Shown here: piece after piece, positions 36,464 to 46,163 of the stretch
Numbering within the stretch: position 1 is the stretch's first letter
How the letters are laid out: every line of letters begins with the position of its first letter
Origin: Phytoactinopolyspora halophila
GTDB lineage: Bacteria; Actinomycetota; Actinomycetes; Jiangellales; Jiangellaceae
DNA length: 64,000 nt
Assembly: GCF_003287285.1 (NCBI RefSeq)
Contig: NZ_QMIG01000018.1
Location: 1 to 64,000, forward strand
Direction of reading: 5' to 3'
The notes under the pieces: model-generated
The model's input: the letters and a program-made list of their open reading frames with translations, nothing else
The model's database searches: none
What the model was told of the DNA's origin: nothing
Program-made: the position numbers and the translations under genes

Positions 36464-37009
36464 ATGCGCTTTCCCGAGAAACTCCTCAGCGAGGGCGAGA
36501 GTGTCGAGTTCCACCTGCGGACGCACGCGAAGGCACTGATTACGCCGATCGTGGTCCTGATCGTCACGGGAGCCGCGGCGGGCTTCGGGCTGGGCATCCT
36601 GCCCGACGACGACGGCACCGGGGTGACAGTCGGTCGATGGGTGATCATCGGTGCTGCCGTGCTCGTCGTCCTCATCTGGTCGCTGTGGCCGTTCCTCACG
36701 TGGCTCACAACCACGTACACCGTGACAAACGTCAGGCTCATCACCCGCACCGGCGTCATCTCCCGTACGGGCCGTAACATCCCGCTGCGCCGGATCAATG
36801 ACGCGGCTTTCGAACAGCGGCTGATCGACCGGATACTGCGGTGTGGCACGCTCATAGTCTCGGCAGCGAGCGAAGAGGGCCAGATCAAGCTCTACGACGT
36901 GCCCCGGGTGCATCACGTGCAGCTCCGGCTGAGCGAACTCGTCGGCGAGGCGCACGACGAGGGATGGGTGCGCGATGACGAGGGGCCCGAGGAGAACGAC
37001 GACCAGTGA
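36464..37009 (+). CDS. membrane-anchored bacterial PH-domain protein (YdbS-like)
   Basis: 181 aa. Two hydrophobic helices, about residues 23-43 (ALITPIVVLIVTGAAAGFGLGIL) and 55-80 (VIIGAAVLVVLIWSLWPFLTWLT), precede a bPH_2 domain (TTYTVTNVRLITRTGVISRTGRNIPLRRINDAAFEQRLIDRIL). The C-terminus is acidic. It starts at ATG 36464; an upstream ATG in frame at 36392 lacks support. It ends in a GTGA overlap with the cyclase gene, so the two are translationally coupled. The function is unknown; such proteins are often envelope-associated. Confidence 0.85.
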   Translation: MRFPEKLLSEGESVEFHLRTHAKALITPIVVLIVTGAAAGFGLGILPDDDGTGVTVGRWVIIGAAVLVVLIWSLWPFLTWLTTTYTVTNVRLITRTGVISRTGRNIPLRRINDAAFEQRLIDRILRCGTLIVSAASEEGQIKLYDVPRVHHVQLRLSELVGEAHDEGWVRDDEGPEENDDQ

Positions 37010-37995
37010 CCAACGAGCATCCGACGCAGGACGAGCTCGAACAGCTCCTGCTCGGAGCCTCCCGCCGGTACACGTTCGACCAGATCGCGGAAGCGGCCGG
37101 TCTGCCGGTGGATGAGGCCCGCCGGTACTGGCGCGCGCTGGGCTTCCCGGATGTGGGGGACGAAAAGGCGTTCACCGTGTGGGACCTCGAGGCGTTGCGC
37201 GGTGTGCGGGAGCTGATCGATTCCGAGGCGGTGGACCGCGACACGGCGGTCCAGATGGTTCGTGCCCTGGGTCGGATGACGGGACGGCTGGCCGAATGGC
37301 ATGTCGAGACGCTGGCCGAGATCGTGGAGGAAAACGAGGCGACCCGCACGGGCGCCGGCAGCAGGCTCAGCTCGGCATATGACATGGCGCAGCGGTTGCT
37401 GCCCGAGTTCGAGCGACTACTGATCTATGCCTGGCGTCGCAAGCTGGCGTCGTCGGTGAACCGGCTGATCGCGATCGCGGAAGTGGGCGAATCACCGCTG
37501 CTTGCCGCACCAGCCTCGGTGGGCTTCGCCGACCTCGTGTCCTTTACCCGGCTGTCGCGCGGGATGAGCGTGGAAGCGCTGGGTGAGCTGGTCGAGAAGT
37601 TCGAAGCGACGACGAACGACATCATTTTCGGCTGCGGTGGTCGAGTGGTGAAGACGCTCGGTGACGAGGTCGTCTTCGTGGCTGACACCCCACTGACGGC
37701 GGCAACGATTGGATGTCAGCTCGTGGAACAGATCGGGCCCGAACCGAAGCTTCCCGACATCCGCGTGGGCATCGCCACCGGGCCGGTGGTGGCGCGCCTC
37801 GGCGACGTCTTCGGCACGCCGACCAATCTCGCGGCGCGCCTGACCGCAGTGGCCGAGCGGAACTCGGTCCTGGTGGATTCCACCACAGCGGAAGCCCTGG
37901 AAGAGGAGCCCAGCGTCGCGCTGCGCGCCCTGCCTCCGATCAGCGTGCGCGGGATTGGCCCCGTGGAGGTTTACACGGTGAGCCCGCGTATCTGA
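37006..37995 (+). CDS. class III adenylate/guanylate cyclase with N-terminal regulatory domain
   Basis: 329 aa. Residues 20-60 form a MerR-like helix-turn-helix adenylate cyclase regulatory domain (YTFDQIAEAAGLPVDEARRYWRALGFPDVG). The class III cyclase domain begins at VGFADLVSFTRLSRGM, in which D is a metal ligand, followed by VVKTLGDEVVFVAD (substrate-specifying Lys and second metal Asp), RVGIATGPVVARLGDVFGTPTNLAARLTAVAERN. The catalytic residues therefore look intact, with an adenylate-type Lys. GTG 37006 overlaps the PH-domain gene stop. It lies 138 bp upstream of enolase. cAMP synthesis is likely, but GTP use cannot be excluded. Confidence 0.88.
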   Translation: MTNEHPTQDELEQLLLGASRRYTFDQIAEAAGLPVDEARRYWRALGFPDVGDEKAFTVWDLEALRGVRELIDSEAVDRDTAVQMVRALGRMTGRLAEWHVETLAEIVEENEATRTGAGSRLSSAYDMAQRLLPEFERLLIYAWRRKLASSVNRLIAIAEVGESPLLAAPASVGFADLVSFTRLSRGMSVEALGELVEKFEATTNDIIFGCGGRVVKTLGDEVVFVADTPLTAATIGCQLVEQIGPEPKLPDIRVGIATGPVVARLGDVFGTPTNLAARLTAVAERNSVLVDSTTAEALEEEPSVALRALPPISVRGIGPVEVYTVSPRI

Positions 37996-39414
<1,419 letters not shown>

Positions 39415-39415
39415 C

Positions 39416-40009
39416 ATGCCACCTTCCCGTCGCGCGCCCGGTGCACGCCCCTCGGGGGGTGCACCGACCAATCGGCGTCCAGCGACGCGAAGTGCCCGTT
39501 CGGGCACCCGGAACACTCGCGGCGCTGGGCGACCCCGGGTCAGCGTCGAACGTGCGGACGGTGCGAGATCGGGTTCGTCGTCGATGCGCCCGCGGACGGC
39601 TCGAGGTTCGGGCGGCCGGCCCTCGGTCACCGGGCGGGCGGCCGTGCTCGCGCTCGTTCTCGCCGTGTTGCTGGTCTCGTACGCGTACCCGTTGCGGGCG
39701 CTGTTCGAGCAGCACGGCGAGCGGGCCGAGCTCGAACAGGAAGCCGAAGAGCTCAGAGAACGGGTGGACGAGCTGGAAACCGAGCTGGAGCTGTGGGAGG
39801 ACCCGTCCTATGTCGCCCTTCAGGCTCGGCAACGGTTGGGGTTCGTCATGCCGGACGAGCAGGGGTATGTCGTGATCCGTCCGGAGAAGGACGAGGAGGG
39901 CGAGACGGGCCCTGAAGGATTGCCACCAGCCGGAGAGGGAACGTGGTACGAACGGTTGTGGAGCTCGGTCGAGGCCGCCGACGAGATCCCGCCGGAGGAG
40001 TTGCCGTGA
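39416..40009 (+). CDS. septum formation initiator (DivIC/FtsB) family protein
   Basis: 197 aa from ATG 39416, one base after the enolase stop. The first 75 residues are a basic, low-complexity cytoplasmic tail (Arg/Ser/Gly/Pro). One membrane helix follows (AAVLALVLAVLLVSYAYPL), then a coiled coil (GERAELEQEAEELRERVDELETELELWEDPSYVALQARQRLGFVMPDE), the defining DivIC/FtsB pattern, and a Pro/Glu-rich external tail. It is expected to join the FtsQ-FtsL divisome subcomplex. The long basic N-tail is typical of actinobacterial homologues. It ends in a GTGA overlap with the DUF501 gene. Confidence 0.9.
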   Translation: MPPSRRAPGARPSGGAPTNRRPATRSARSGTRNTRGAGRPRVSVERADGARSGSSSMRPRTARGSGGRPSVTGRAAVLALVLAVLLVSYAYPLRALFEQHGERAELEQEAEELRERVDELETELELWEDPSYVALQARQRLGFVMPDEQGYVVIRPEKDEEGETGPEGLPPAGEGTWYERLWSSVEAADEIPPEELP

Positions 40010-40521
40010 CGGCCGGCACCGTGACGGACGCCGACCTCGATATTGTGAAACGTCAGCTCCGGCGTCCGTTGCGGGGTGTGCGGCGGGTGCCGCACCGGTG
40101 TCGCGACGGGCACCCCACCGTCGTGGAGACCGAACCCCGGCTACCCGACGGCACACCGTTCCCCACCTTGTTCTACCTGACCTGCCCGCGTGCGGTCGCC
40201 GCCGCGTCCACGCTGGAATCGAACGGTGTCATGGTGGAGCTCGCCGAGTGGGTGTGCTCGTCGCCCGACGTGGCTGCCGGTTATCGGGCCGCGCACGACG
40301 ACTATCTGGCGCGGCGCGAACGTATCGCACAGGTTCCGGAGATCGCTGGAGTGTCGGCCGGTGGGATGCCGAATCGCGTCAAATGCCTGCATGCCCTGGT
40401 CGCGCACAGCCTGGCCGTCGGGCGGGGAATCAACCCGGTGGGTGACGAGACCTTGAATCGCATGGCCGACCTCGAGGAGAAACCCTGGACTCCCACGACC
40501 TGCACGTGGACACCCACGTGA
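40006..40521 (+). CDS. DUF501 family protein
   Basis: 171 aa from GTG 40006, overlapping the divIC stop by 4 bp. It has the conserved DUF501 features RCRDGHPTVVETEPRLPDGTPFPTLFYLTCPRAVAAASTLES and GVSAGGMPNRVKCLHALVAHSLAVGRGINPVGDE, with conserved Cys and His residues (C in LTCPRA; CLHALVAH). Genes of this family are almost always between divIC and ppx in actinobacteria. The biochemical function is not known. Confidence 0.9.
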   Translation: MTAGTVTDADLDIVKRQLRRPLRGVRRVPHRCRDGHPTVVETEPRLPDGTPFPTLFYLTCPRAVAAASTLESNGVMVELAEWVCSSPDVAAGYRAAHDDYLARRERIAQVPEIAGVSAGGMPNRVKCLHALVAHSLAVGRGINPVGDETLNRMADLEEKPWTPTTCTWTPT

Positions 40522-41447
40522 GACGAGTTGCCGCCGTCGACTGCGGCACCAACTCGATCCGCCTGCTGGTCGCCGACGCCGATCCCGCCTCGGGACGCCA
40601 GCATGACCTGGACCGGCGCTTGCGCATCGTGCGGCTGGGGCAGGATGTGGATCGAACCGGACGGCTCGATCCGCAGGCGCTGGAGCGCACCATGTCGGCA
40701 CTGGCCGAATACGCCGAGGTGATGCGAGCCCTCGAGGTGGAGCGGGTGCGCATGATCGCCACGAGCGCCACCCGCGACGCGTCGAATTCGGCGGAGTTCG
40801 TCGACGGCGTCCGGGAGCTCCTGGGCGTCGAGCCCGACGTGGTGAGCGGCGACGACGAGGCACGGCTCTCCTTCGCCGGAGCCACCAGAGAGATCCACGG
40901 TGATCGGCGAGCGCCCTACCTGGTGGTCGATGTCGGCGGCGGGTCCACGGAGTTCGTTTCCGGGATCTCGGAGCCCGAGTCGGCTCGCAGTGTCGATATC
41001 GGCTCGGTCCGGCTCACCGAGCGGTGCTTCGGGTCCGATCCGCCCACCTCGGCGGAGGTGAGTGCCGCGCGAAAGGTCATCGAGGCGGCATTGGACGATG
41101 CGGCACGTACCGTGCCGTTGATTGACGCCGGAACGGTGATTGGCCTGGCCGGAACCATCACGACGGTGGCTGCCATTCACCTGGGATTGGCCGAATACGA
41201 CTCCTCGGCCGTGCACCTGTCCCGGATTCCGGCCGGTGCCGTGGCCGAGATCAGCGACAGGCTTCTCGCCGCCTCTCATGAGCAGCGGGCCGCGATACGG
41301 GTGATCCATCCCGGCCGGGTGGACGTCATCGCGGCCGGTGCGCTCATCCTGCGCTGCGTGGTCGAGCGCACCGGCGCCTCCGGGGTGCTGGTCAGCGAGC
41401 GCGACATCCTCGACGGCATCGCGTGGAGCCTGGTCGCCGACGTCTGA
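40518..41447 (+). CDS. ppx: exopolyphosphatase / guanosine pentaphosphate phosphohydrolase family protein
   Basis: 309 aa from GTG 40518, which overlaps the DUF501 stop by 4 bp; GTG 40506 is an alternative. ASKHA-fold Ppx/GppA motifs: VAAVDCGTNSIRLLVAD (phosphate-1), MIATSATRDASN, VVSGDDEARLSFAGA, YLVVDVGGGSTEFVSG, and GLAGTITTVAAIHLGL. It is short relative to E. coli Ppx (513 aa), matching the actinobacterial single-domain forms. It would hydrolyse polyphosphate or pppGpp. It is last in the eno-divIC-DUF501-ppx cluster and is followed by an inverted repeat. Confidence 0.92.
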   Translation: MRRVAAVDCGTNSIRLLVADADPASGRQHDLDRRLRIVRLGQDVDRTGRLDPQALERTMSALAEYAEVMRALEVERVRMIATSATRDASNSAEFVDGVRELLGVEPDVVSGDDEARLSFAGATREIHGDRRAPYLVVDVGGGSTEFVSGISEPESARSVDIGSVRLTERCFGSDPPTSAEVSAARKVIEAALDDAARTVPLIDAGTVIGLAGTITTVAAIHLGLAEYDSSAVHLSRIPAGAVAEISDRLLAASHEQRAAIRVIHPGRVDVIAAGALILRCVVERTGASGVLVSERDILDGIAWSLVADV

Positions 41448-41467
41448 TCCTGCCCGGCGCTACGCCG

Positions 41468-41537
41468 ACTTCGATGCCGAGACGTGCGAGAATCCCGGAA
41501 TTCTGGCCTAATAGTGCACGTCTCGGCATCGAAGTTG
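41468..41537. terminator. inverted repeat between convergent ppx and amidase genes
   Basis: Perfect 20-bp arms ACTTCGATGCCGAGACGTGC and the complement are separated by 29 bp that contain a smaller CCGGAATTCTGG-like dyad. It sits between convergent genes, so a bidirectional terminator is likely. It lacks a T-run. The AGACGTGC core is shared with the inverted repeat at 18.7 kb. Confidence 0.7.
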
Positions 41538-41602
41538 GGTGCGAAGGAAGTCGGGTACGGAAAACACGCGCGGGGGGCGGTTTCCGTACCCGGACTGCGT
41601 AC

Positions 41603-43597
41603 TCAGCGTGGTGCACCCCGCGCGGCCGGCATGAGGTCAACATCGTCGCGGTCGACGTACATCATCCGGTGGCCGAGCTGGATCTGCACGTACTCCATCT
41701 CACCTCTGACGACCGTCCAGTCGCCGGGCGAGGAGCCGTCGTACGTCGTCGACCGGTAGTACTCGCTTTGCAGCGTCGGACCGGCGGCATACCGCTCGCC
41801 CGCGCTGATCGTGTACTGCAACGGAACGATGTCCTGGACGGGCACCTCGTCGAACGCCTCCGGCTCGGGATAGGCACGCCCGTACACGGGAATCTCGTCC
41901 AGGCCAGGCTTCGGGGTGGCGACGAAGCCTCGCGACCACACGGCGGCGCGATCCTCGGGCGGATTGTGGAACCACGCCTTCTGGCCGAGATACCAGATCG
42001 CCGTCCAATCACCATCGTGATCGGCGATCGCAAAGGTCTGTCCCGCCGATGCCCTCGCCCCGTGATCGGAGATGTGCATCGTGGCCGGTGAGCCATCGGG
42101 GTGAAGACCGATGTCGGTGACGAGCGGCGCGTCGTGGCTGGGCTCGCTGTGCAGGATGACCGACGACGATCCGCGGGCCGGGCAGGGTTCACCCCGTTCG
42201 TCGCACCCGGTGAAGGCGGGCTGGTTGGTAGCGAAGTCGGGATCGATCGTCACCAGGCCCGTCTGAGGGGTGCCCGTGGTGCGGGGCGAGGCGCCCATCA
42301 GGTCGAAGTAATGGCTCCAGTCCCAGTAGGGGCCCGGATCCCAGTGCATGCCGGGAACGTAGGCCGGCGTGATACCGGGGATGTTGTCGTGGCCGATGAT
42401 GTGGTGCCGGTCGAGTGGGATGTCGAACTTCTCCGCCAGGTGCCGCACGAGCTTTGCCGACGTGCGATACATCGCTTCGGTGTACCAGGAGCCGTCGGCG
42501 GCGAAGCCCTCGTGCTCCAGTCCGATCGACTTGGCGTTGACGAACCAGTTGCCCGCATGCCAGCCGACGTTCTCGCTTTCCAGGTGCTGGGCGATGTGGC
42601 CGTCGGAGGAGCGCAGGGTGTAGTTCCAGCTCACCCAGTCCTTGTCTTGCGCCAGATCGACGGTAGTGTCGAAGTACCCTTCGGCGTCGTGGATGACGAT
42701 GTACTCGATCTCCTGCTGTTCGGGCCGGTTCCCGAGGTCGTGGTTTCCGTAGCTGCCCACGTCGGTGCCGTCACCTCGTAATTCGTAGGGCGCGGGCAGC
42801 CACTCGCAGGAGATGTCCAGGGGACACTCGATCTCGTCGGGACGATCCGGTTGGCGTAGGTCCAGCTCGTCGAGCCACGAACGGTCCGGGGAGATGCCCG
42901 GGTGCGCGTCGAGGACGACGCGCTCGCCGTCGTCGACTCGTCGTTCCATGCCGGTGCGGATGGTGTCGTATACCTCGTCGGCGAAGAAGGCGGCCGCATC
43001 GAGCGTGTCGGCACCGCTGTAGCGGGCGACCGCGCCGTACCAGTCGGCGGGATCGGTCTCGCTGCCCGTCGGTGCGCCCAGGTCCTCCTGGTGCGCGGCG
43101 AGTAGCGCGGCGCCACCACGGATGTTGGTCCCCGCGTCCGTGCGCAATTCGGACTCGTCGAGGCCGGTCAGCCCGGCCGCCTTGTCGAGCGTGTTCAGGG
43201 CGGCGGGATCGGGAGGCGGTGCGCCGTGCCGGGTGGTGACCGCGGAGTCCCGGCCGTCGTCACCGCGCCGGTCGTACTCGAGGTCGTGCTGGGGCTCGGT
43301 GCCGGGTCCATCGATCTCGTCGGCATCGGTGAGGTGCATGGGGCCGAACCCGCCGCTCGTGCTGGGCTCGCCGGCGTGCGTGTCCCAGCGTGATTGCAGG
43401 TAGGACACGCCGAGCAGGACGGGGAGAGGTACTCCGTATTCCTCGGCCGCGGCGGCGTACTGATCGTGCCGGGACTCGGGGGCCGGTGAGGTTACCGAGG
43501 TTGCGACGGTGGGTGCGACGGAGAACGGAACGAGGAGTGCGAGGCCGGCCAGGCCGGCACCGAGGTGGTGGCGGGAAAGCGGGGATCGTCGACGCAT
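41603..43597 (-). CDS. secreted peptidoglycan hydrolase: N-acetylmuramoyl-L-alanine amidase with lytic-transglycosylase-like N-domain
   Basis: 664 aa from ATG 43597, with a GGAGG site 4-5 nt ahead. A signal peptide (HHLGAGLAGLALLVPFSVAPTVA) is followed by a goose-lysozyme/SLT-like region (EYGVPLPVLLGVSYLQSRWDTH...GGFGPMHLTD). A central amidase_2 domain has EYIVIHDAEGYFDTTVD, QHLESENVGWHAGNWFVNAKSIGLEHEGF and HHIIGHDNIPGITPAYVPGMHWDPG, with the zinc ligands His-His-Asp/His in the expected order. The C-terminal 200 residues may be SH3-like repeats. It is divergent from the uracil-DNA glycosylase gene. The role would be cell-wall remodelling. Confidence 0.88.
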   Translation of the reverse strand: MRRRSPLSRHHLGAGLAGLALLVPFSVAPTVATSVTSPAPESRHDQYAAAAEEYGVPLPVLLGVSYLQSRWDTHAGEPSTSGGFGPMHLTDADEIDGPGTEPQHDLEYDRRGDDGRDSAVTTRHGAPPPDPAALNTLDKAAGLTGLDESELRTDAGTNIRGGAALLAAHQEDLGAPTGSETDPADWYGAVARYSGADTLDAAAFFADEVYDTIRTGMERRVDDGERVVLDAHPGISPDRSWLDELDLRQPDRPDEIECPLDISCEWLPAPYELRGDGTDVGSYGNHDLGNRPEQQEIEYIVIHDAEGYFDTTVDLAQDKDWVSWNYTLRSSDGHIAQHLESENVGWHAGNWFVNAKSIGLEHEGFAADGSWYTEAMYRTSAKLVRHLAEKFDIPLDRHHIIGHDNIPGITPAYVPGMHWDPGPYWDWSHYFDLMGASPRTTGTPQTGLVTIDPDFATNQPAFTGCDERGEPCPARGSSSVILHSEPSHDAPLVTDIGLHPDGSPATMHISDHGARASAGQTFAIADHDGDWTAIWYLGQKAWFHNPPEDRAAVWSRGFVATPKPGLDEIPVYGRAYPEPEAFDEVPVQDIVPLQYTISAGERYAAGPTLQSEYYRSTTYDGSSPGDWTVVRGEMEYVQIQLGHRMMYVDRDDVDLMPAARGAPR

Positions 43598-43630
43598 CGA
43601 GCCTCCAAACACGTGACTGTGGCGACGGGG

Positions 43631-43660
43631 TGTGACGTCGATCTCACATGTGGCGTCACA
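43631..43660. promoter_or_regulatory. TGTGA/TCACA-containing dyad upstream of the amidase gene
   Basis: TGTGACGTCGATCTCACA has CRP-like half-sites but with an 8-bp spacer instead of the usual 6. An adjacent TGTGGCGTCACA follows. The cluster of half-sites lies 34-63 bp upstream of the amidase start, in the divergent promoter region. The identity of any binding protein is uncertain. Confidence 0.3.
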
Positions 43661-43776
43661 GTGCGGATCATCCTGCCGGACATGAAAATAATCCGTCAAT
43701 ATTCGGGGCAAAGACGTTATATCTGAAAATCGTTCGTCAAGCGGTCACGTGGAGAGGCCCATGGAGAATGGTCCCC

Positions 43777-44688
43777 ATGGATGCCGACGCCGAGCGCGCC
43801 CGCCTTGCCCACCCCGTCACCGGCGAGATCTTCCCCAGTCCGGTCGAGCCGGGGAGCGGCTGGCCGGATGACGTCGCTGACGAATCGACACCCGTCGCGC
43901 GCGGCGCGGAGGGCGTCGCCGAGCTCGCCGCCGACGCCTCCCTGGAACAGGTCACCGCGCGATCCTCCGTGTGCCGGGCCTGTTCGCGGCTGGTGCGGTG
44001 GCGCGAGGAGGTGGCCTCGGGCAAGCGCCGCTCGTTCGACGCGCAGCCGTACTGGGGGCGGCCGACACCCGGCTGGGGCGCTCGCGCACCGCGCATCCTG
44101 GTCGTCGGCCTCGCCCCGGCGGCACACGGCGGGAATCGCACGGGACGGATCTTCACTGGCGATCGCAGCGGAGACTGGCTATTCGCCGCGCTCTACCGGG
44201 CTGGCCTGGCCAACCAGCCGACATCCGAGCATGCCGGCGACGGGCTCGAGCTCCGCGAGACACGGATCATGGCCGCGGTGCGCTGTGCACCGCCGGACAA
44301 CAAGCCGGCACCCGGTGAGCGCGACACCTGCGCGCACTGGCTGGATCGCGAGGTGTCGCTGGTGCTGCCAACGGTTCGTGCGGTGGTCGCGCTCGGCTCG
44401 TTCGCCTGGACGGCAGCGTTGACGACATTGGCCCGGTCCGGAGTGAGCGTCCCCCGGCCGCGGCCGAAGTTCGGGCATGGCAGCGAGGTCGTGCTGGAGC
44501 GCCTGGCTGGAGAGGGTACGGGTGCGAGTGGGGACGGGCAGGTCCCGGTTCACGATCCCGCGCCGAGCGGCGATCTTGCGCCGATACGCCTTCTCGGCTC
44601 GTACCATCCGAGCCAGCAGAACACGTTCACCGGCCGGCTGACCGAGGAGATGCTCGACGCCGTTCTGGCCCGCGCTATGTCCGCGTGA
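43777..44688 (+). CDS. family 5 uracil-DNA glycosylase (UdgB type)
   Basis: Removes uracil (and in this family hypoxanthine) from DNA. About 303 aa from ATG 43777, which has GGAG 10 nt upstream; ATG 43768 is possible. Motif A is [27 protein letters not shown], which lacks the catalytic Asp of family 1 and fits UDGb. Motif B is [14 protein letters not shown]. Four Cys ([24 protein letters not shown]) would hold the iron-sulfur cluster. The last codons lie within a tandem repeat that continues past the stop. The gene is divergent from the amidase gene. Confidence 0.92.
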   Translation: MDADAERARLAHPVTGEIFPSPVEPGSGWPDDVADESTPVARGAEGVAELAADASLEQVTARSSVCRACSRLVRWREEVASGKRRSFDAQPYWGRPTPGWGARAPRILVVGLAPAAHGGNRTGRIFTGDRSGDWLFAALYRAGLANQPTSEHAGDGLELRETRIMAAVRCAPPDNKPAPGERDTCAHWLDREVSLVLPTVRAVVALGSFAWTAALTTLARSGVSVPRPRPKFGHGSEVVLERLAGEGTGASGDGQVPVHDPAPSGDLAPIRLLGSYHPSQQNTFTGRLTEEMLDAVLARAMSA

Positions 44689-44780
44689 TGCCGTTCTGGC
44701 CCGTGCCTCGTCCGCCTGAGCCGTTCTGCCCCGTGCCTCGTCCTTGTGATGCCGTTCTGGCCCGTGTCTTGTGCTCGTGG
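44659..44780. repeat. 30-31 bp tandem repeat, four units, overlapping the 3' end of the glycosylase gene
   Basis: Units begin GCCGTTCTGGCCCG at 44659, 44690, 44720 and 44751. The first is inside the glycosylase gene and codes [10 protein letters not shown] plus stop. Units 2 and 3 would read [10 protein letters not shown]-stop and A-V-L-P-R-A-S-S-L-stop, so each unit also carries an in-frame TGA. This looks like tandem duplication of the gene's 3' end. Confidence 0.75.
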
Positions 44781-44865
44781 CTGGGGCACGGGCGCCGGGT
44801 CGTCGCCCGTTGTGCGCGGGCTAGCTGAACTCCTCGACCGTGTACGGTCCTGCGGTCCGCGTGGC

Positions 44866-44904
44866 ATCTCATAATGCGGTCGATCATCGTTCACTATATG
44901 AGAT
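44866..44904. promoter_or_regulatory. inverted repeat ATCTCATA...TATGAGAT in the metQ upstream region
   Basis: Eight-base perfect arms are separated by 23 bp in an AT-rich patch 33-71 bp upstream of the leader ORF start at 44937. A CATAAT -10-like element overlaps the left arm. It could be an operator or promoter region for the leader and metQNI. No known methionine regulator motif is matched convincingly. Confidence 0.4.
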
Positions 44905-44936
44905 TTGTCGGTCCTGATTTGAAGACCGAAGGTCTA

Positions 44937-45056
44937 ATGCTCATGATGAAGACCATGTGCCGAATCTCGTTCCACCAATGCGAACTCATGTCGACGGCCC
45001 CGAGCTGTCGCATGGCGATGATGTGTGGAACAGGCATGCGTCGGTGTCGCTCCTGA
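44937..45056 (+). CDS. putative Met/Cys-rich leader peptide of the methionine transporter operon
   Basis: A 39-codon ORF beginning MLMMKTMC and ending CGTGMRRCRS contains nine Met and five Cys, 36% of residues. An ATG two thirds of a turn upstream at 44874 would make a 60-aa version with 11 Met and 5 Cys. A GAAGG ribosome-binding sequence lies 4-5 nt ahead of ATG 44937 and overlaps the dyad AGACC-GAA-GGTCT. It sits 189 bp upstream of metQ. Composition and position suggest ribosome-mediated sensing of methionine and/or cysteine charging. Translation has not been shown, and the opposite strand is also open, so this remains a hypothesis. Confidence 0.5.
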   Translation: MLMMKTMCRISFHQCELMSTAPSCRMAMMCGTGMRRCRS

Positions 45057-45115
45057 GGTGAGCGAGCTGATCTGGCGCGGGGCTCCGCACGCGCCGCCGG
45101 CGCGGTATTTCTTCG
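45047..45115 (+). promoter_or_regulatory. attenuator-like RNA with mutually exclusive hairpins
   Basis: Three stems are visible downstream of the leader ORF. TCGCTC/GAGCGA (45047-45065) holds the leader stop codon in its loop. GGCGCG (45074-45079) can pair with CGCGCC (45090-45095). The same CGCGCC can instead pair with GGCGCG (45099-45104) over a GCC loop, followed by GTATTTCTT, a terminator-like arrangement. The two last stems exclude each other. Confidence 0.45.
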
Positions 45116-45245
45116 TCCGCGGCGATCCCGCCGCCGATTCGCTTGTGCCCACGTAACAGCCCTGACCGGTGCCTACGTGCGCCGCAACGACCCAGTACGC
45201 GATGAGCCAGGCCACCCCTGACCGTCGCCCGCCAGGTGGAAGGAC

Positions 45246-46163
45246 ATGAAGAACATGATTCGTCAGAGTGCCACGTTGATCAGCGTCCTCGCCGCAGGTG
45301 CCGTGCTCGCGGCGTGCGGCGGCAACGATCAGACCGAGGTCGCCACAGGCGACAGTGGCAGCCCGATCAAGATCGGTGTGGTTGGTGCCAGCGAGGACTA
45401 CTGGCAGATCTTCAGCGATCTCGCTGCCGAGGAAGGTATCGAGATAGAGCTGGTGAACTTCACCGACTACACGCAGCCCAACCCCGCGCTGTCGCAGAAC
45501 CAGCTCGACCTCAACCAGTTCCAGCACATTCAATACCTCGCCGCGTACAACGTCGCCAACGACGAGGACCTCACGCCGATCGGCGCGACCGCGATCTATC
45601 CCCTCGGCTTGTACTCCACGGAGCACACGTCGATCGAGGACATTCCGGACGGCGGCGAGATCGCGATTCCCAACGATGAGACGAACCAGGCCCGGGCGCT
45701 TCTCGTCCTCCAGGATGCGGGGCTGCTCACCCTCGAAGGTGGCGGGGACTCGACGTCGCTGCCGTCTGACGTCGTCGAGGAAGAGTCGAAGGTGACGGTG
45801 ACGCCCGTTGCTGCCGAGCAGACTGCCGTGGCGCTGAACAGCGTGGATGCGTCGATCATCAACAACGACTTCGTCGAGGACGCCGGCCTGGAGCCGACGG
45901 ATGCGCTGTATCAGGACGATCCCGATTCGCCCGCGGCGCAGCCGTACATCAATGTCTGGGCCGCGCGTGCCGGGCACGAGGACAACGAGACGTTCCAGAA
46001 GTTGATCGACATCTATCACGAGGACGAGGTTCAGGAGGCGGCGCTGCGGGCGTCGGGTGGTACGGCGGTGTTCACGGAGAAGCCGGCCTCGGAACTCCAG
46101 GAGATCCTCGATGAGGTCGAGTCCAACCTGGAAGCCACCGACGACGACACCACTTCCCCATGA
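45246..46163 (+). CDS. metQ: methionine ABC transporter substrate-binding lipoprotein
   Basis: 305 aa. Signal peptide with lipobox (LISVLAAGAVLAAC, Cys near residue 24) anchors it to the membrane. The NlpA/MetQ domain follows: IKIGVVGASEDYWQIFSDLAAEEGIEIELVNFTDYTQPNPAL, LNQFQHIQYLAAYN, LYSTEHTSIEDIPDGGEIAIPNDETNQARAL, and ASIINNDFVEDAGL. It binds methionine for MetN/MetI. The stop codon TGA is the first triplet of a perfect 23-bp hairpin repeat placed between metQ and metN. A Met/Cys-rich leader lies upstream. Confidence 0.95.
   Translation: MKNMIRQSATLISVLAAGAVLAACGGNDQTEVATGDSGSPIKIGVVGASEDYWQIFSDLAAEEGIEIELVNFTDYTQPNPALSQNQLDLNQFQHIQYLAAYNVANDEDLTPIGATAIYPLGLYSTEHTSIEDIPDGGEIAIPNDETNQARALLVLQDAGLLTLEGGGDSTSLPSDVVEEESKVTVTPVAAEQTAVALNSVDASIINNDFVEDAGLEPTDALYQDDPDSPAAQPYINVWAARAGHEDNETFQKLIDIYHEDEVQEAALRASGGTAVFTEKPASELQEILDEVESNLEATDDDTTSP

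Noticed and set aside
43631-43648. Classical CRP/GlxR site
   Set aside because: TGTGA and TCACA are separated by 8 bp rather than 6, so only a weak regulatory note was kept.
44866-45245. SAM riboswitch upstream of metQ
   Set aside because: I could not fit the conserved SAM-I or SAM-IV core; a covariance-model search would be decisive.
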